Made by a program: the position numbers and the translations under genes
Notes under the pieces: generated by a model
Told to the model about the DNA's origin: nothing
The model's input: the letters and a program-made list of their open reading frames with translations, nothing else
Databases searched by the model: none
Shown: positions 17,837-25,069 of the stretch, piece after piece
How the letters are laid out: the number at the start of each line of letters is the position of its first letter
How positions within the stretch are numbered: the stretch's first letter is position 1
From: JAIBBG01 sp046304755
GTDB taxonomy: Bacteria; Bacteroidota; Bacteroidia; Flavobacteriales_D; Sanyastnellaceae
Direction: 5' to 3'
Assembly (NCBI GenBank): GCA_046304755.1
Contig: JBKCDO010000149.1
Location: 1 to 34,890, forward strand
DNA: 34,890 bases

Positions 17837-18446
17837 AGGAAAGCTTCGAACCAATCAACGAAATGAACTCCTTGCGCGTGCGAATATCCTCAAGGAAAGA
17901 TCCGCTGAAGGCGCTGGTGGTTGTTACTGAATTTTGCTTGCTCACACCGCGCATTTGCATGCAAAGGTGTTGCGCTTCGATCACTACTGCTACACCCATA
18001 GGATTGAGTGTTTCCTGAATGGCATCGCGAATTTCGATGGTGAGCCGCTCCTGCACTTGCAAGCGACGAGCGAAGACGTCAACGACACGGGGAAGTTTGC
18101 TGAGGCCAACGATTTTGCCATCCGGGATGTAAGCGATATGTGCTTTTCCGAAGAAGGGTAACATGTGGTGCTCGCACAAGCTATAGAGTTCGATGTCTTT
18201 CACCAGAACCATTTCGCTGTAGTCTTCATCAAACATGGCACTGCGCAATATTTTACGAGCATCCTGCTGATAGCCTTGTGTGATGAAGGTGTATGCTTTG
18301 GCGACGCGCTCCGGCGTTTTCAGTAGACCTTGACGATTGGGATCTTCTCCCAAATGACCCAATACGGCATGAATGTTTTCTGCAATTTTTTGCTCTGCAG
18401 CACTCAACTCTTTGGGAGTTTCCGGTTCCATGATCATGTAGTTCAT
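17835..18446 (-). CDS. folE: GTP cyclohydrolase I (FolE)
   Basis: The enzyme converts GTP to 7,8-dihydroneopterin triphosphate, the entry step to folate, queuosine and biopterin-type pterins. The zinc ligands are visible as Cys91 and His94 in SLCEHHMLPF and Cys162 in AQHLCMQMRG, and the catalytic-pocket motif GLSKLPR lies between them. I chose the ATG at 18446 (203 aa). An upstream-extended frame to 18506 adds a poorly conserved hydrophobic stretch, and ATGs at 18437 and 18431 are also possible. It lies about 100 nt downstream of the queD-like gene on the same strand, so the two consecutive pathway enzymes are probably co-expressed. Transcription ends at the hairpin at 17795-17821. Confidence 0.95.
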   Translation of the reverse strand: MNYMIMEPETPKELSAAEQKIAENIHAVLGHLGEDPNRQGLLKTPERVAKAYTFITQGYQQDARKILRSAMFDEDYSEMVLVKDIELYSLCEHHMLPFFGKAHIAYIPDGKIVGLSKLPRVVDVFARRLQVQERLTIEIRDAIQETLNPMGVAVVIEAQHLCMQMRGVSKQNSVTTTSAFSGSFLEDIRTRKEFISLIGSKLS

Positions 18447-18546
18447 TGCGCGAATATTTATTATGAGAACAACACCCGCCGCGATTGGTTCAACAAAAAT
18501 AGCCACATTTCCAATTGCGGGCCTGAGTTATGTCGTGGTGGTGGGT

Positions 18547-18969
18547 TTACTTTCCCCCGAAGTACTCGACAATATTGTTCTCGGTTTCGTAAAGTTTGAT
18601 GCTGTGTAATTGATGAACGTCATTGCTCAAATAGGGCTCAAGTTGCTCCCATATAGCAATGACAACCACTTCGCAGGAAGTCATTTTTCCCTCCAGAAAC
18701 GGCACGTCGAGATTCAAGTTGCGGTGATCCATTTTAGAAAGCACATGCTCCTCGATAATGTCGCTCATGAATTTCAAATCGATACAGTAGCCCGTATCGG
18801 CTTGCGGCTCGCCTTTCACGGTCACAAACAAATCATAGTTGTGTCCGTGCCAATTGGGATTTGCGCACTTACCGAAGGTTTTCAAATTGGTGGCCTCATC
18901 CCATTGCGGATTCCAGAGTTTGTGCGCGGCATTGAAGCGTTCGCGGCGTGTTACATAGACGGTTTTCAT
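18547..18969 (-). CDS. queD: 6-carboxytetrahydropterin synthase / 6-pyruvoyltetrahydropterin synthase family (QueD-like)
   Basis: This 140-residue protein acts on the FolE product. In the QueD role it makes 6-carboxy-5,6,7,8-tetrahydropterin for queuosine; in the PTPS role it makes 6-pyruvoyltetrahydropterin. Zinc ligands His16 (RFNAAH), His41 and His43 (HGHNY), nucleophile candidate Cys35 (FGKC), the Asp81-His82 pair (MDHRNLN) and Glu130 (YETENN) are all in place. The FGKCANPNWHGHNY segment resembles both subfamilies, so the exact product cannot be fixed from sequence. It is divergent from hldD. A perfect -7 match (TATCTTTG) lies 17 nt upstream of the ATG. The adjacent folE supports the pterin role. 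Confidence 0.9.
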   Translation of the reverse strand: MKTVYVTRRERFNAAHKLWNPQWDEATNLKTFGKCANPNWHGHNYDLFVTVKGEPQADTGYCIDLKFMSDIIEEHVLSKMDHRNLNLDVPFLEGKMTSCEVVVIAIWEQLEPYLSNDVHQLHSIKLYETENNIVEYFGGK

Positions 18970-18986
18970 GTTGGTTACTGCTGATT

Positions 18987-18994
18987 CAAAGATA
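18987..18994 (-). promoter_or_regulatory. -7 promoter element for the queD-folE pair
   Basis: The minus strand reads TATCTTTG, an exact match to TAnnTTTG, 17 nt upstream of the queD ATG. I do not see a TTG at the expected -33 distance. Confidence 0.55.
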
Positions 18995-19083
18995 GTTCAG
19001 TCGTTCGGTTTGACTTGTTTGTAGTAACATTGCAAAGCGGCTTTGGTTCACCCAAAACTAGCTATACGTTATTCCATTCATCT

Positions 19084-20073
19084 ATGATTGTTGTTACCGG
19101 TGCTTCAGGATTTATCGGCAGTTGCCTTGTGGGTAGACTAAACCGCGACCGTTTTTTCGACGTCGTGGCCGTGGATGATTTTAAGGGACTTTCCAAGCAT
19201 TCAGCGCATGAAACAACAGGCGTTAATTTGGCCGATAAGACTATCATCGAGCGTGTTGATCGAACCGATTTTCCGGAGTGGTTGCGCAAGCATGAAGACC
19301 AGGTGCAGTTTGTATTTCACCTGGGAGCGCGAACCGACACGACGGAGTTTGACCGCGCCATTTTTGATGAATTGAATCTGAACTACTCCAAGGAAATCTG
19401 GAAAATCTGTTCTGAGTTCGCTATTCCGCTTGTGTATGCGTCGTCTGCAGCTACGTATGGCGCAGGAGAATTCGGATATACCGATGATCATGCAATCATT
19501 CCACAGCTCAAACCTTTGAATCCCTATGGTGAGTCAAAGAATGATTTCGATTGTTGGGTGCTCGAGCAACAACAGGCGCCATTTTTCTGGGCGGGACTCA
19601 AGTTTTTCAATGTCTACGGTCCCAACGAGTATCACAAAGGCCGCATGGCCTCGGTTATTTTTCATGCCCACCGTCAAATCTCCGAGAGCGGCGCCATGAA
19701 GTTATTTCGCTCACATCGTCCTGATTTTGCTGATGGCGGTCAAATGCGCGATTTTGTATACGTCAAAGATCTTGTGGAGGTGTGTGTCTTTTTGATGCAT
19801 CACCGAAAGAATTCCGGCATTTATAACTTGGGTTCAGGTACTGCACGTTCCTTCAAAGACCTTGCGCTGGCCACGTTTCACGCTATGAACGTTGAGCCGA
19901 ATATTTCGTTTATCGATACACCGGAGGACATTCGAGAGAAGTACCAGTACTTCACGGAAGCCGCTATGGGCAAGCTCAAAGGCATTGGTTATGATAAGCC
20001 CTTCCACTCGCTGGAGGAAGGCGTGACAGACTATGTGCAGACGTTCCTTCAAGGAGGTTATTCATACTACTAA
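19084..20073 (+). CDS. hldD: ADP-L-glycero-D-manno-heptose 6-epimerase (HldD)
   Basis: This 329-residue extended SDR epimerase makes ADP-L-glycero-beta-D-manno-heptose, the heptose donor for the LPS inner core. Visible features are the NAD(P)-binding TGASGFIGS at the N-terminus, SSAATYG, the catalytic Tyr148 and Lys152 (YGESK), and the HldD-specific stretch FNVYGPNEYHKGRMASVIFH. The ATG at 19084 puts the Rossmann beta strand at residue 2. A frame open to 19015 adds 23 residues that are not family-like. Another LPS core gene, waaA, lies 1.8 kb downstream on the same strand. A weak -7-like TAACATTG lies at 19025-19032, with no clear -33 partner. Confidence 0.95.
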   Translation: MIVVTGASGFIGSCLVGRLNRDRFFDVVAVDDFKGLSKHSAHETTGVNLADKTIIERVDRTDFPEWLRKHEDQVQFVFHLGARTDTTEFDRAIFDELNLNYSKEIWKICSEFAIPLVYASSAATYGAGEFGYTDDHAIIPQLKPLNPYGESKNDFDCWVLEQQQAPFFWAGLKFFNVYGPNEYHKGRMASVIFHAHRQISESGAMKLFRSHRPDFADGGQMRDFVYVKDLVEVCVFLMHHRKNSGIYNLGSGTARSFKDLALATFHAMNVEPNISFIDTPEDIREKYQYFTEAAMGKLKGIGYDKPFHSLEEGVTDYVQTFLQGGYSYY

Positions 20074-20104
20074 CACGGCGTTTCAAGAATTTTGGTTTTG
20101 TGAA

Positions 20105-20134
20105 TTGACAAGTTCTGTCAGTAGGCTATCTTTG
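20105..20134 (+). promoter_or_regulatory. Canonical Bacteroidota promoter, TTG-N19-TATCTTTG, for the ppx/gppA-like gene
   Basis: TTG at 20105-20107, a 19-nt spacer and TATCTTTG at 20127-20134 fit the -33/-7 consensus exactly. The spacing implies a start of transcription about 3-6 nt after the last G, at or just before the GTG at 20141. The mRNA would be leaderless or nearly so. Confidence 0.75.
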
Positions 20135-20140
20135 TGGAAC

Positions 20141-21109
20141 GTGAAAAAGCTAGCTGTCATTGATTGTGGAACGAATACGTTCAACCTCTTAGTCGTAGAG
20201 GCTACCCGGGATACCTGGAACCCGCTGTTTAGTAATAAGGTTGCTGTCAAATTAGGGGAAGGTGGTTTTGAAGATAAACTCATACGCCCTCATCGTTTTG
20301 CCCGCGGTCTGGATGCATTGATGGTGCATCACGTGGCTATTCAGAACATTCAATGCGACGAAGTTTTTGCCTTCGCTACCTCGGCGTTGCGCGAGGCTTC
20401 CAATGGCAGTGAGTTCGTTTCTAAAGCAAAGCAATTGTTTGGTTTGAACATCGAACTCATCTCCGGGGATCGCGAGGCGGAACTGATTTGGGAAGGCGTG
20501 CGTCGATCGATGGATCTTGGTTCTGAACCGTCGCTGATTATGGATATTGGCGGAGGAAGCACGGAGTTCATCATTGCGAATGCCGAGAAGATTTTTTGGA
20601 AGAAAAGCTACTTGCTTGGGGTGAGTCGATTGCACGACCTAGTCCGTCCTTCAGAACGTATTGAACAACACCAATTGCATGAGCTTGAGAATCTGCTGCG
20701 TTCCGAATTGGACGACCTACAGCAAGCGCTGAATCAATTCCCGGTCAAGCGCCTTATCGGCTCATCGGGTTCTTTCGATACGCTGCGTGCCATGCACTAC
20801 CGCGATGCTTTGGCGGAGCAGCTTTCTTCCTTGCATGCCGATATTCCATTGAAGGGTTTTCATCAGATTCATCACTGGCTGTTGGGCAGTTCGCTGGTAG
20901 ATCGATTGAAGCACACAGCAATCCCGAGCATTCGCGCTGAATTCATGCCCATGGCTTCCCATCTGGTCTTCTTCGTGCTTCAAATGCACCCGTTTTCGAA
21001 GCTCGTTCACTCCGCTTACAGCCTGAAGGAGGGTGCGATTCATTCCGTTTTGGAACGACTCGACTGGCCTGAAGAAGAGCCCGCAGCAACTGTTGATGAC
21101 GAAGTCTAG
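20141..21109 (+). CDS. Ppx/GppA-family phosphatase (exopolyphosphatase / pppGpp phosphohydrolase-like)
   Basis: The start is the GTG at 20141 (VKKLAVIDCGTNTFNLLVV), which puts the phosphate-1 motif of the actin/Hsp70-fold ATPase superfamily at the N-terminus. The longer open frame from 20033 runs through hldD's end and over the promoter. Also visible are FAFATSALREASN, ISGDREAELIWEGV and the phosphate-2 motif LIMDIGGGSTEF, all typical of Ppx/GppA. At 322 residues it has only the two N-terminal-type domains and lacks the C-terminal HD-like region of long Ppx enzymes. It hydrolyses polyphosphate or (p)ppGpp; which one cannot be decided here. Confidence 0.9.
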   Translation: MKKLAVIDCGTNTFNLLVVEATRDTWNPLFSNKVAVKLGEGGFEDKLIRPHRFARGLDALMVHHVAIQNIQCDEVFAFATSALREASNGSEFVSKAKQLFGLNIELISGDREAELIWEGVRRSMDLGSEPSLIMDIGGGSTEFIIANAEKIFWKKSYLLGVSRLHDLVRPSERIEQHQLHELENLLRSELDDLQQALNQFPVKRLIGSSGSFDTLRAMHYRDALAEQLSSLHADIPLKGFHQIHHWLLGSSLVDRLKHTAIPSIRAEFMPMASHLVFFVLQMHPFSKLVHSAYSLKEGAIHSVLERLDWPEEEPAATVDDEV

Positions 21110-21144
21110 TTTCGTACATCGGAAGATTCAAACCATCGGTCACT

Positions 21145-21152
21145 TACCTTAG
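21145..21152 (+). promoter_or_regulatory. Possible -7 element directly upstream of the barrel-protein gene
   Basis: TACCTTAG matches TAnnTTTG at seven of eight positions and ends 4 nt before the ATG at 21157. No TTG is seen at -33. If used, the transcript would be leaderless. Confidence 0.35.
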
Positions 21153-21156
21153 CGGC

Positions 21157-21912
21157 ATGCTTCATCGGATAATCATTCTGCTGCTTTTAGTATCTCCATT
21201 GGCGACAATCGCACAAGGAACCGTGCGCGATACGTCGTTGTTTGATCCGCATGTGACAATGAGCTATGCCTATCAAATGCCCGGCGGTGATTTGGCCAAT
21301 CGCTTTGGCGACAACAGTAATTTGAGTCTTGGTTTTCACATCAAATCACGCACGCAATGGTATTATGGGGTGCAAGGACAATTCATCTTTGGGACGAGCG
21401 TCAAGCAGGAAGAGGGTTTTCTCGGTAACCTCATGGTGGAAGGGAATTATGTGCTCGATAATGATGGCTATCCCGCAACACTGGTGATTCAACAACGCGC
21501 ATTTGCTTTGTCTGCAGACGTTGGGCGACTTTTTCCGGTGATTGGTCCCAACCGTAATTCGGGGATACTGGTGAAGGCAGGCGCAGGTTTTATGCAACAT
21601 AAGATTCGCATTGAACATCAGGAAACCAAAATAGCGCAGCTCGAAGGCGAATACCTCAAAGGTTATGATCGCATGGCGAACGGTCCGGCCGCCACAGGGT
21701 TTATTGGCTACTTTCACATGAGCAATAACCGACTCATCAATTTTGTGATTGGATTGGAAGGTTGGCGCGGATTTACAGAACCGCGTCGTGCCATGAATTT
21801 TGATACGCAGGAAATTGAAACCGGAGTGCGCAAGGATATTCTCATTGGACTGCGTGCCGGTTGGACGCTTCATTTGTATAAGCGCATGTCCGATAATTTC
21901 TATTACTATTAA
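21157..21912 (+). CDS. Predicted outer-membrane beta-barrel protein
   Basis: The 251-residue protein has a signal peptide (MLHRIIILLLLVSPLATIAQ). It then shows alternating hydrophobic/polar strands rich in Gly, Tyr and Phe, such as WYYGVQGQFIFG, GILVKAGAGFMQHKIRI and ILIGLRAGWTLHLYKR. It ends in a run of aromatic residues (FYYY), as barrel proteins recognised by BamA often do. I do not recognise a specific family. The waaA GTG lies 5 nt after its stop, so the two are probably translated from one mRNA; an envelope or LPS-linked role is inference from that position alone. Confidence 0.75.
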   Translation: MLHRIIILLLLVSPLATIAQGTVRDTSLFDPHVTMSYAYQMPGGDLANRFGDNSNLSLGFHIKSRTQWYYGVQGQFIFGTSVKQEEGFLGNLMVEGNYVLDNDGYPATLVIQQRAFALSADVGRLFPVIGPNRNSGILVKAGAGFMQHKIRIEHQETKIAQLEGEYLKGYDRMANGPAATGFIGYFHMSNNRLINFVIGLEGWRGFTEPRRAMNFDTQEIETGVRKDILIGLRAGWTLHLYKRMSDNFYYY

Positions 21913-21917
21913 TCACC

Positions 21918-23150
21918 GTGCGAGCGCTGTATTCCTTCTTCATACAAGTGTTGGCTGTACTCATGCCGATTGCCGGAATTTTTCATTCCAAGGCGCGCTT
22001 GTGGTCGCAGGGAAGAAGGCAATGGCGCAACCGATTGTCGGATTGGCGTAAAGGCAATCCCGGTGAATTGATATGGATGCACTGCGCCAGTTTGGGCGAA
22101 TTCGAACAGGGTAGGCCCGTGCTGGAAGCGTTGCGCGCTCAGTATCCACATAAAAAACTGCTATTGACCTTCTTTTCGCCGTCGGGGTTTGAAGTGCGTA
22201 AGCACTACAGTGGCGTTGATGGAGTGTTTTACCTACCGGCAGATACGACTGCGAATGCACGTGATTTTCTTGCCATAGTCAAGCCCTCCCGGGCGATGAT
22301 GGTGAAGTATGAGTATTGGCCAAACTTTTTTCTTTCTTGCAAGCAACACCATGTGCCGTTGTATATCATCTCCGGCATATTCCGCCCGGATCAGCGCTTT
22401 TTCGGAATGTTCAGCAGCTTCTGGCGTCCTGTTCTCGCTGCAGTGAATCACTTTTTTGTGCAGAATGAATCATCCGTTAAACTGCTGGAATCGATTGGCT
22501 TTACCAATGTCACCTTAGCCGGGGATACGCGCTTCGACCGTGTGATGCAGCTCAAGCAAAGTCCGCGATCGGTGGAATGGATTCGCGAATTCAAAGGTGA
22601 GGGTTTGCTGGTGGTTGGCGGCAGCACATGGCCAGCCGATGAGGATGCGCTCGCTATGTGGCTGTCATCGGCAACGGTCTCAGCAAAGCTGGTCGTTGTT
22701 CCTCATGAGGTTGATAAGGCTTCTGTTTCGCGTTTGATGAAGCTCTTTCCGGACGCGGTGCTATGGTCAAAGCGCGAGGCGACCGGCTATTCTTCTTCGC
22801 GGGTGTGCATCGTGGATGAAATCGGCTGGCTGTCTTCGATTTATACTTGGGCGGATATCTGTTGGATTGGCGGCGGCTTTGGGGCCGGCATCCACAATAC
22901 GCTCGAGGCCGCTGCATGGCATAAGCCGGTGCTCTTCGGTCCGCGTTATCTCAAGTTTGATGAGGCCTGTGGATTGATCGCAGCGGGAGGTGCTATCAGT
23001 ACGAAAGATGAGCGGGTAGGGGCCGTGTTGCTCGGTCAATTGACCGCAGACGCAGCCGTGCGGGATCGTATGGGCCAACAAGCAGGCCTGTTCGTGGAGC
23101 GTGGAGCCGGTGCTACCGCCAAGATTCTGAATGAATTGGCGATGAAATGA
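21918..23150 (+). CDS. waaA: 3-deoxy-D-manno-octulosonic acid (Kdo) transferase WaaA
   Basis: This 410-residue GT-B-fold glycosyltransferase attaches Kdo from CMP-Kdo to lipid IVA, starting the LPS inner core at the cytoplasmic face of the inner membrane. It has an N-terminal membrane-associating segment (FFIQVLAVLMPIAGIF). The acceptor-side catalytic Glu61 sits in ASLGEFEQGRPV, followed by VKYEYWPN and the GDTRFDRV motif. The C-terminal donor domain shows VVGGSTWPADE, then WIGGGFGAGIHNTLEAA and KPVLFGPRYLKFDEA. The GTG start lies 5 nt after the barrel gene's stop and no better start exists in frame. hldD, which supplies the next core sugar, is upstream. Confidence 0.95.
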   Translation: MRALYSFFIQVLAVLMPIAGIFHSKARLWSQGRRQWRNRLSDWRKGNPGELIWMHCASLGEFEQGRPVLEALRAQYPHKKLLLTFFSPSGFEVRKHYSGVDGVFYLPADTTANARDFLAIVKPSRAMMVKYEYWPNFFLSCKQHHVPLYIISGIFRPDQRFFGMFSSFWRPVLAAVNHFFVQNESSVKLLESIGFTNVTLAGDTRFDRVMQLKQSPRSVEWIREFKGEGLLVVGGSTWPADEDALAMWLSSATVSAKLVVVPHEVDKASVSRLMKLFPDAVLWSKREATGYSSSRVCIVDEIGWLSSIYTWADICWIGGGFGAGIHNTLEAAAWHKPVLFGPRYLKFDEACGLIAAGGAISTKDERVGAVLLGQLTADAAVRDRMGQQAGLFVERGAGATAKILNELAMK

Positions 23151-23180
23151 ATTTTTTTTGAAGAAAAGTGGCTTTAGAAT

Positions 23181-23210
23181 TTGCCTGTAGCAATTGTCTG
23201 TATAAATTTG
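23181..23210 (+). promoter_or_regulatory. Canonical Bacteroidota promoter, TTG-N19-TAAATTTG, for tRNA-Gly
   Basis: TTG at 23181-23183, a spacer of exactly 19 nt and TAAATTTG at 23203-23210 match the consensus fully. The tRNA begins 24 nt after the -7 element, leaving a short 5' leader for processing. Confidence 0.8.
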
Positions 23211-23233
23211 CGGCCCTCAAGTTCTTTTATCAA

Positions 23234-23306
23234 GCGGGAGTAGCTCAGTTGGTAGAGCATAACCTTGCCAAGGTTAGGGTCGCGAGTTCGAGTCTCGTCT
23301 CCCGCT
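23234..23306 (+). tRNA. tRNA-Gly (anticodon GCC)
   Basis: The 73-nt cloverleaf has a perfect acceptor stem GCGGGAG / CTCCCGC and a D-arm AGCTCAGTTGGTAGAGC. Its anticodon arm AACCTTGCCAAGGTT carries GCC, and its T-arm has GTTCGAGTC. The discriminator is T, as usual for bacterial glycine tRNAs. CCA is not encoded. Confidence 0.97.
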
Positions 23307-23308
23307 CA

Positions 23309-23345
23309 AAATCCCGATCTGATTGTCAGGTCGGGATTTTTTTTT
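23309..23345 (+). terminator. Terminator of tRNA-Gly
   Basis: The stem AAATCCCGA / TCGGGATTT continues through a T-G wobble into CTGA / TCAG around a TTG loop. It is followed by a run of T. It separates the tRNA-Gly from the tRNA-Leu gene. Confidence 0.9.
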
Positions 23346-23363
23346 AAACGTTGATGTCAATCC

Positions 23364-23449
23364 GCCCGGGTGGCGGAACTGGTAGACGCACAGGACTTAA
23401 AATCCTGCGATCAGTAATGATTGTACGGGTTCGATTCCCGTCCCGGGTA
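23364..23449 (+). tRNA. tRNA-Leu (anticodon TAA)
   Basis: The 86-nt class II tRNA has acceptor stem GCCCGGG / CCCGGGT with a first-pair G-U. The anticodon arm CAGGACTTAAAATCCTG carries TAA. A long variable arm (CGATCAGTAATGATTGT) and T-arm ACGGGTTCGATTCCCGT follow. The discriminator is A, as expected for leucine. CCA is not encoded. Confidence 0.97.
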
Positions 23450-23450
23450 C

Positions 23451-23486
23451 AAACGGATAGTGTGCGAAAGGCGCTATCCGTTTTTT
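23451..23486 (+). terminator. Terminator of tRNA-Leu
   Basis: A 10-bp perfect stem AAACGGATAG / CTATCCGTTT is followed by further T residues. It lies only 8 nt from the stop codon of the convergent rlmF gene and may also help end that transcript. Confidence 0.9.
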
Positions 23487-23493
23487 ATTGGAA

Positions 23494-24417
23494 TTAATTT
23501 CCCCAGAAACGGCTATCACGCCAGTGGCGGCGTTGCTGGTCATCGAGAAATGTCCAGGCGAGTAATTGACTGCTTTTTTGTCCTTGTGACATCGGAATCA
23601 CTACAACTTCCGTTGGACGTACCTTCTGAAGCGCGCGGCGCAAGTCATGGATGTGCTCCTTGCGTGATACGAGAGTCGTGAACCAATACACTTTGCGGGC
23701 ATAAAAGAAACTCTCCGCAATCATCCCGCGAATGAAGGATAGTTCGCCTCCGGGACAATAGAGCTCCTTCGACGTGCCCCCGAAGTTGCGTCCGGCGTTG
23801 TTGCTTTTGCCTAGGTTGCGCCATTTGCGATCGGATGCTTCCAACGCTTCTTCTTCATTGCTGTAGAACGGAGGATTACAAATGACAGCATCAAACTGCT
23901 CATCGCTGCCGGTGACACCCTTGAAATAGTGGCTTTGATTTTTTTGAAGCCGCACTTTCACATATTCCGATAGGGCTTCATTGTCAGAACAAATCTTCTT
24001 CGCATTTGCCAGGGCGACTTCATCAATATCGCTTCCCACAAAGGACCAACCGTAGAGGCTTCGTCCAAGAATGGGGAATATGCAACCGGCACCAACACCT
24101 AAGTCTAAGATTTCAATCAACGGCCCGTGCGGAACAACATCGCGGTTGTCGCGCGTCATGAGGTCAGCCAGATGATGCAAGTAATCAGCGCGACCGGGAA
24201 CGGGTGGACACAGATAGCCCTCAGGCAGGCTCCAGGCTTGTGCGCCGTGGTGACGCGCGAGCAGAGCGCTATTCAACGCAATCACTGCGGCATTATCAGC
24301 AAAGTCGATGGTGGTTTTACCCGCAGGACTGAGTGATAAGAACGCGCTTAGTGCCGGATAAGTCTCCGACAGTTGTTGCATGTCGTATCCATCACGATGA
24401 ATGTTGCGCGGGTGCAT
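23494..24417 (-). CDS. rlmF: 23S rRNA (adenine(1618)-N6)-methyltransferase RlmF
   Basis: This 307-residue SAM-dependent enzyme methylates A1618 of 23S rRNA. It opens with the family-typical MHPRNIHRDGYDM. The SAM-binding motif is LDLGVGAGCIFPI (104-116), GSDID follows at 128-132, and the N6-adenine catalytic motif NPPFY is at 181-185. The RlmF-specific KWRNLGK and GTSKELYCPGGELSFI stretches lie after it. It lies 32 nt downstream of the J-domain gene on the same strand and is probably co-transcribed with it. The gene is complete, and no promoter is seen in the short gap. Confidence 0.95.
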   Translation of the reverse strand: MHPRNIHRDGYDMQQLSETYPALSAFLSLSPAGKTTIDFADNAAVIALNSALLARHHGAQAWSLPEGYLCPPVPGRADYLHHLADLMTRDNRDVVPHGPLIEILDLGVGAGCIFPILGRSLYGWSFVGSDIDEVALANAKKICSDNEALSEYVKVRLQKNQSHYFKGVTGSDEQFDAVICNPPFYSNEEEALEASDRKWRNLGKSNNAGRNFGGTSKELYCPGGELSFIRGMIAESFFYARKVYWFTTLVSRKEHIHDLRRALQKVRPTEVVVIPMSQGQKSSQLLAWTFLDDQQRRHWRDSRFWGN

Positions 24418-24449
24418 GGTTGCTGGTTGATGGAATTGTGCTTGTGCGT

Positions 24450-24905
24450 TTAACCTTGAACGGTCGGTGTGCGTTTTTGTGTGCTTCGGTATACGTAAGC
24501 ATCCGCAATATGGCGTCGCACAAAACGTGCGTACGAATCCGAGTTGGCCATTTTGATGTAGATGTTTCGTGGAACACCGAAGTATTCATAAACACTCCCA
24601 TCCATGAAATGAACAGTGAGGACTTGCTTTTCATAGGTGAAATCGACAATGCCGCAAGAGGCCAGCGTAACGCGGTAATCGGCTTCCACTTCCTGCAGCG
24701 TTTCGGGAGCAATACTCACCAAAAAGTGATAGGCTTCAATGATATCCTTACTGCGAGCCTCTTCTTGCATGCGCAGTTCTTCGTTGTCATGGAATTTGTC
24801 GGGGTGACATTCCTTCATGAGGTTGCGGTAAACGGTCTTGAGTTCTTTCAAGGTCGCCTGCGGACCGACGTCAAGAAGCTTGCGGAATTCGTTGATGCGT
24901 TTCAT
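24450..24905 (-). CDS. J-domain / KTSC-domain protein
   Basis: The 151-residue protein joins two parts. Residues 5-65 form a DnaJ-type J domain with the HPD tripeptide at 34-36 (YRNLMKECHPDKF), which stimulates Hsp70 ATPase activity. Residues 95-140 resemble the KTSC domain: LTVHFMDGSVYEYFGVP, then IYIKMANSDSYARFVRRHI. There is no zinc finger or substrate-binding domain, so it is not DnaJ itself. The inference is a specialised DnaK co-chaperone whose KTSC part chooses the client. It is the first gene of a two-gene unit with rlmF. A perfect -7 match lies 18 nt upstream of the ATG. Confidence 0.85.
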   Translation of the reverse strand: MKRINEFRKLLDVGPQATLKELKTVYRNLMKECHPDKFHDNEELRMQEEARSKDIIEAYHFLVSIAPETLQEVEADYRVTLASCGIVDFTYEKQVLTVHFMDGSVYEYFGVPRNIYIKMANSDSYARFVRRHIADAYVYRSTQKRTPTVQG

Positions 24906-24923
24906 CGTTTTTCAATGTGGCGG

Positions 24924-24931
24924 CAAAAGTA
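24924..24931 (-). promoter_or_regulatory. -7 promoter element for the J-domain/rlmF unit
   Basis: The minus strand reads TACTTTTG, an exact match to TAnnTTTG. It ends 18 nt upstream of the J-domain ATG. No clear TTG occurs at -33. Confidence 0.5.
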
Positions 24932-25069
24932 CGCCTGTTTTGCCTCTGTTGATTCCGTCAGTTCGGTTTTGATAAGATGCCGGTCACTGACCACAGTCAC
25001 CGCGTTGATTGCCATTGCTCACGATTCAGTGCAATTGGGTAGGATACTTATGCGAAACAAATTCAGCGT

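Noticed and set aside
18447..18506. Upstream extension of folE to 18506
   Set aside because: The added residues (MAIFVEPIAAGVVLIINIRA) are not seen in GTP cyclohydrolase I, and the remaining 203 residues are of normal length.
19015..19083. Upstream extension of hldD to 19015
   Set aside because: It adds 23 residues before a beta strand that family members have at the very N-terminus.
20033..20140. Upstream extension of the Ppx/GppA-like gene to 20033
   Set aside because: It would overlap hldD and the exact promoter at 20105-20134. The conserved N-terminus starts at the GTG at 20141.
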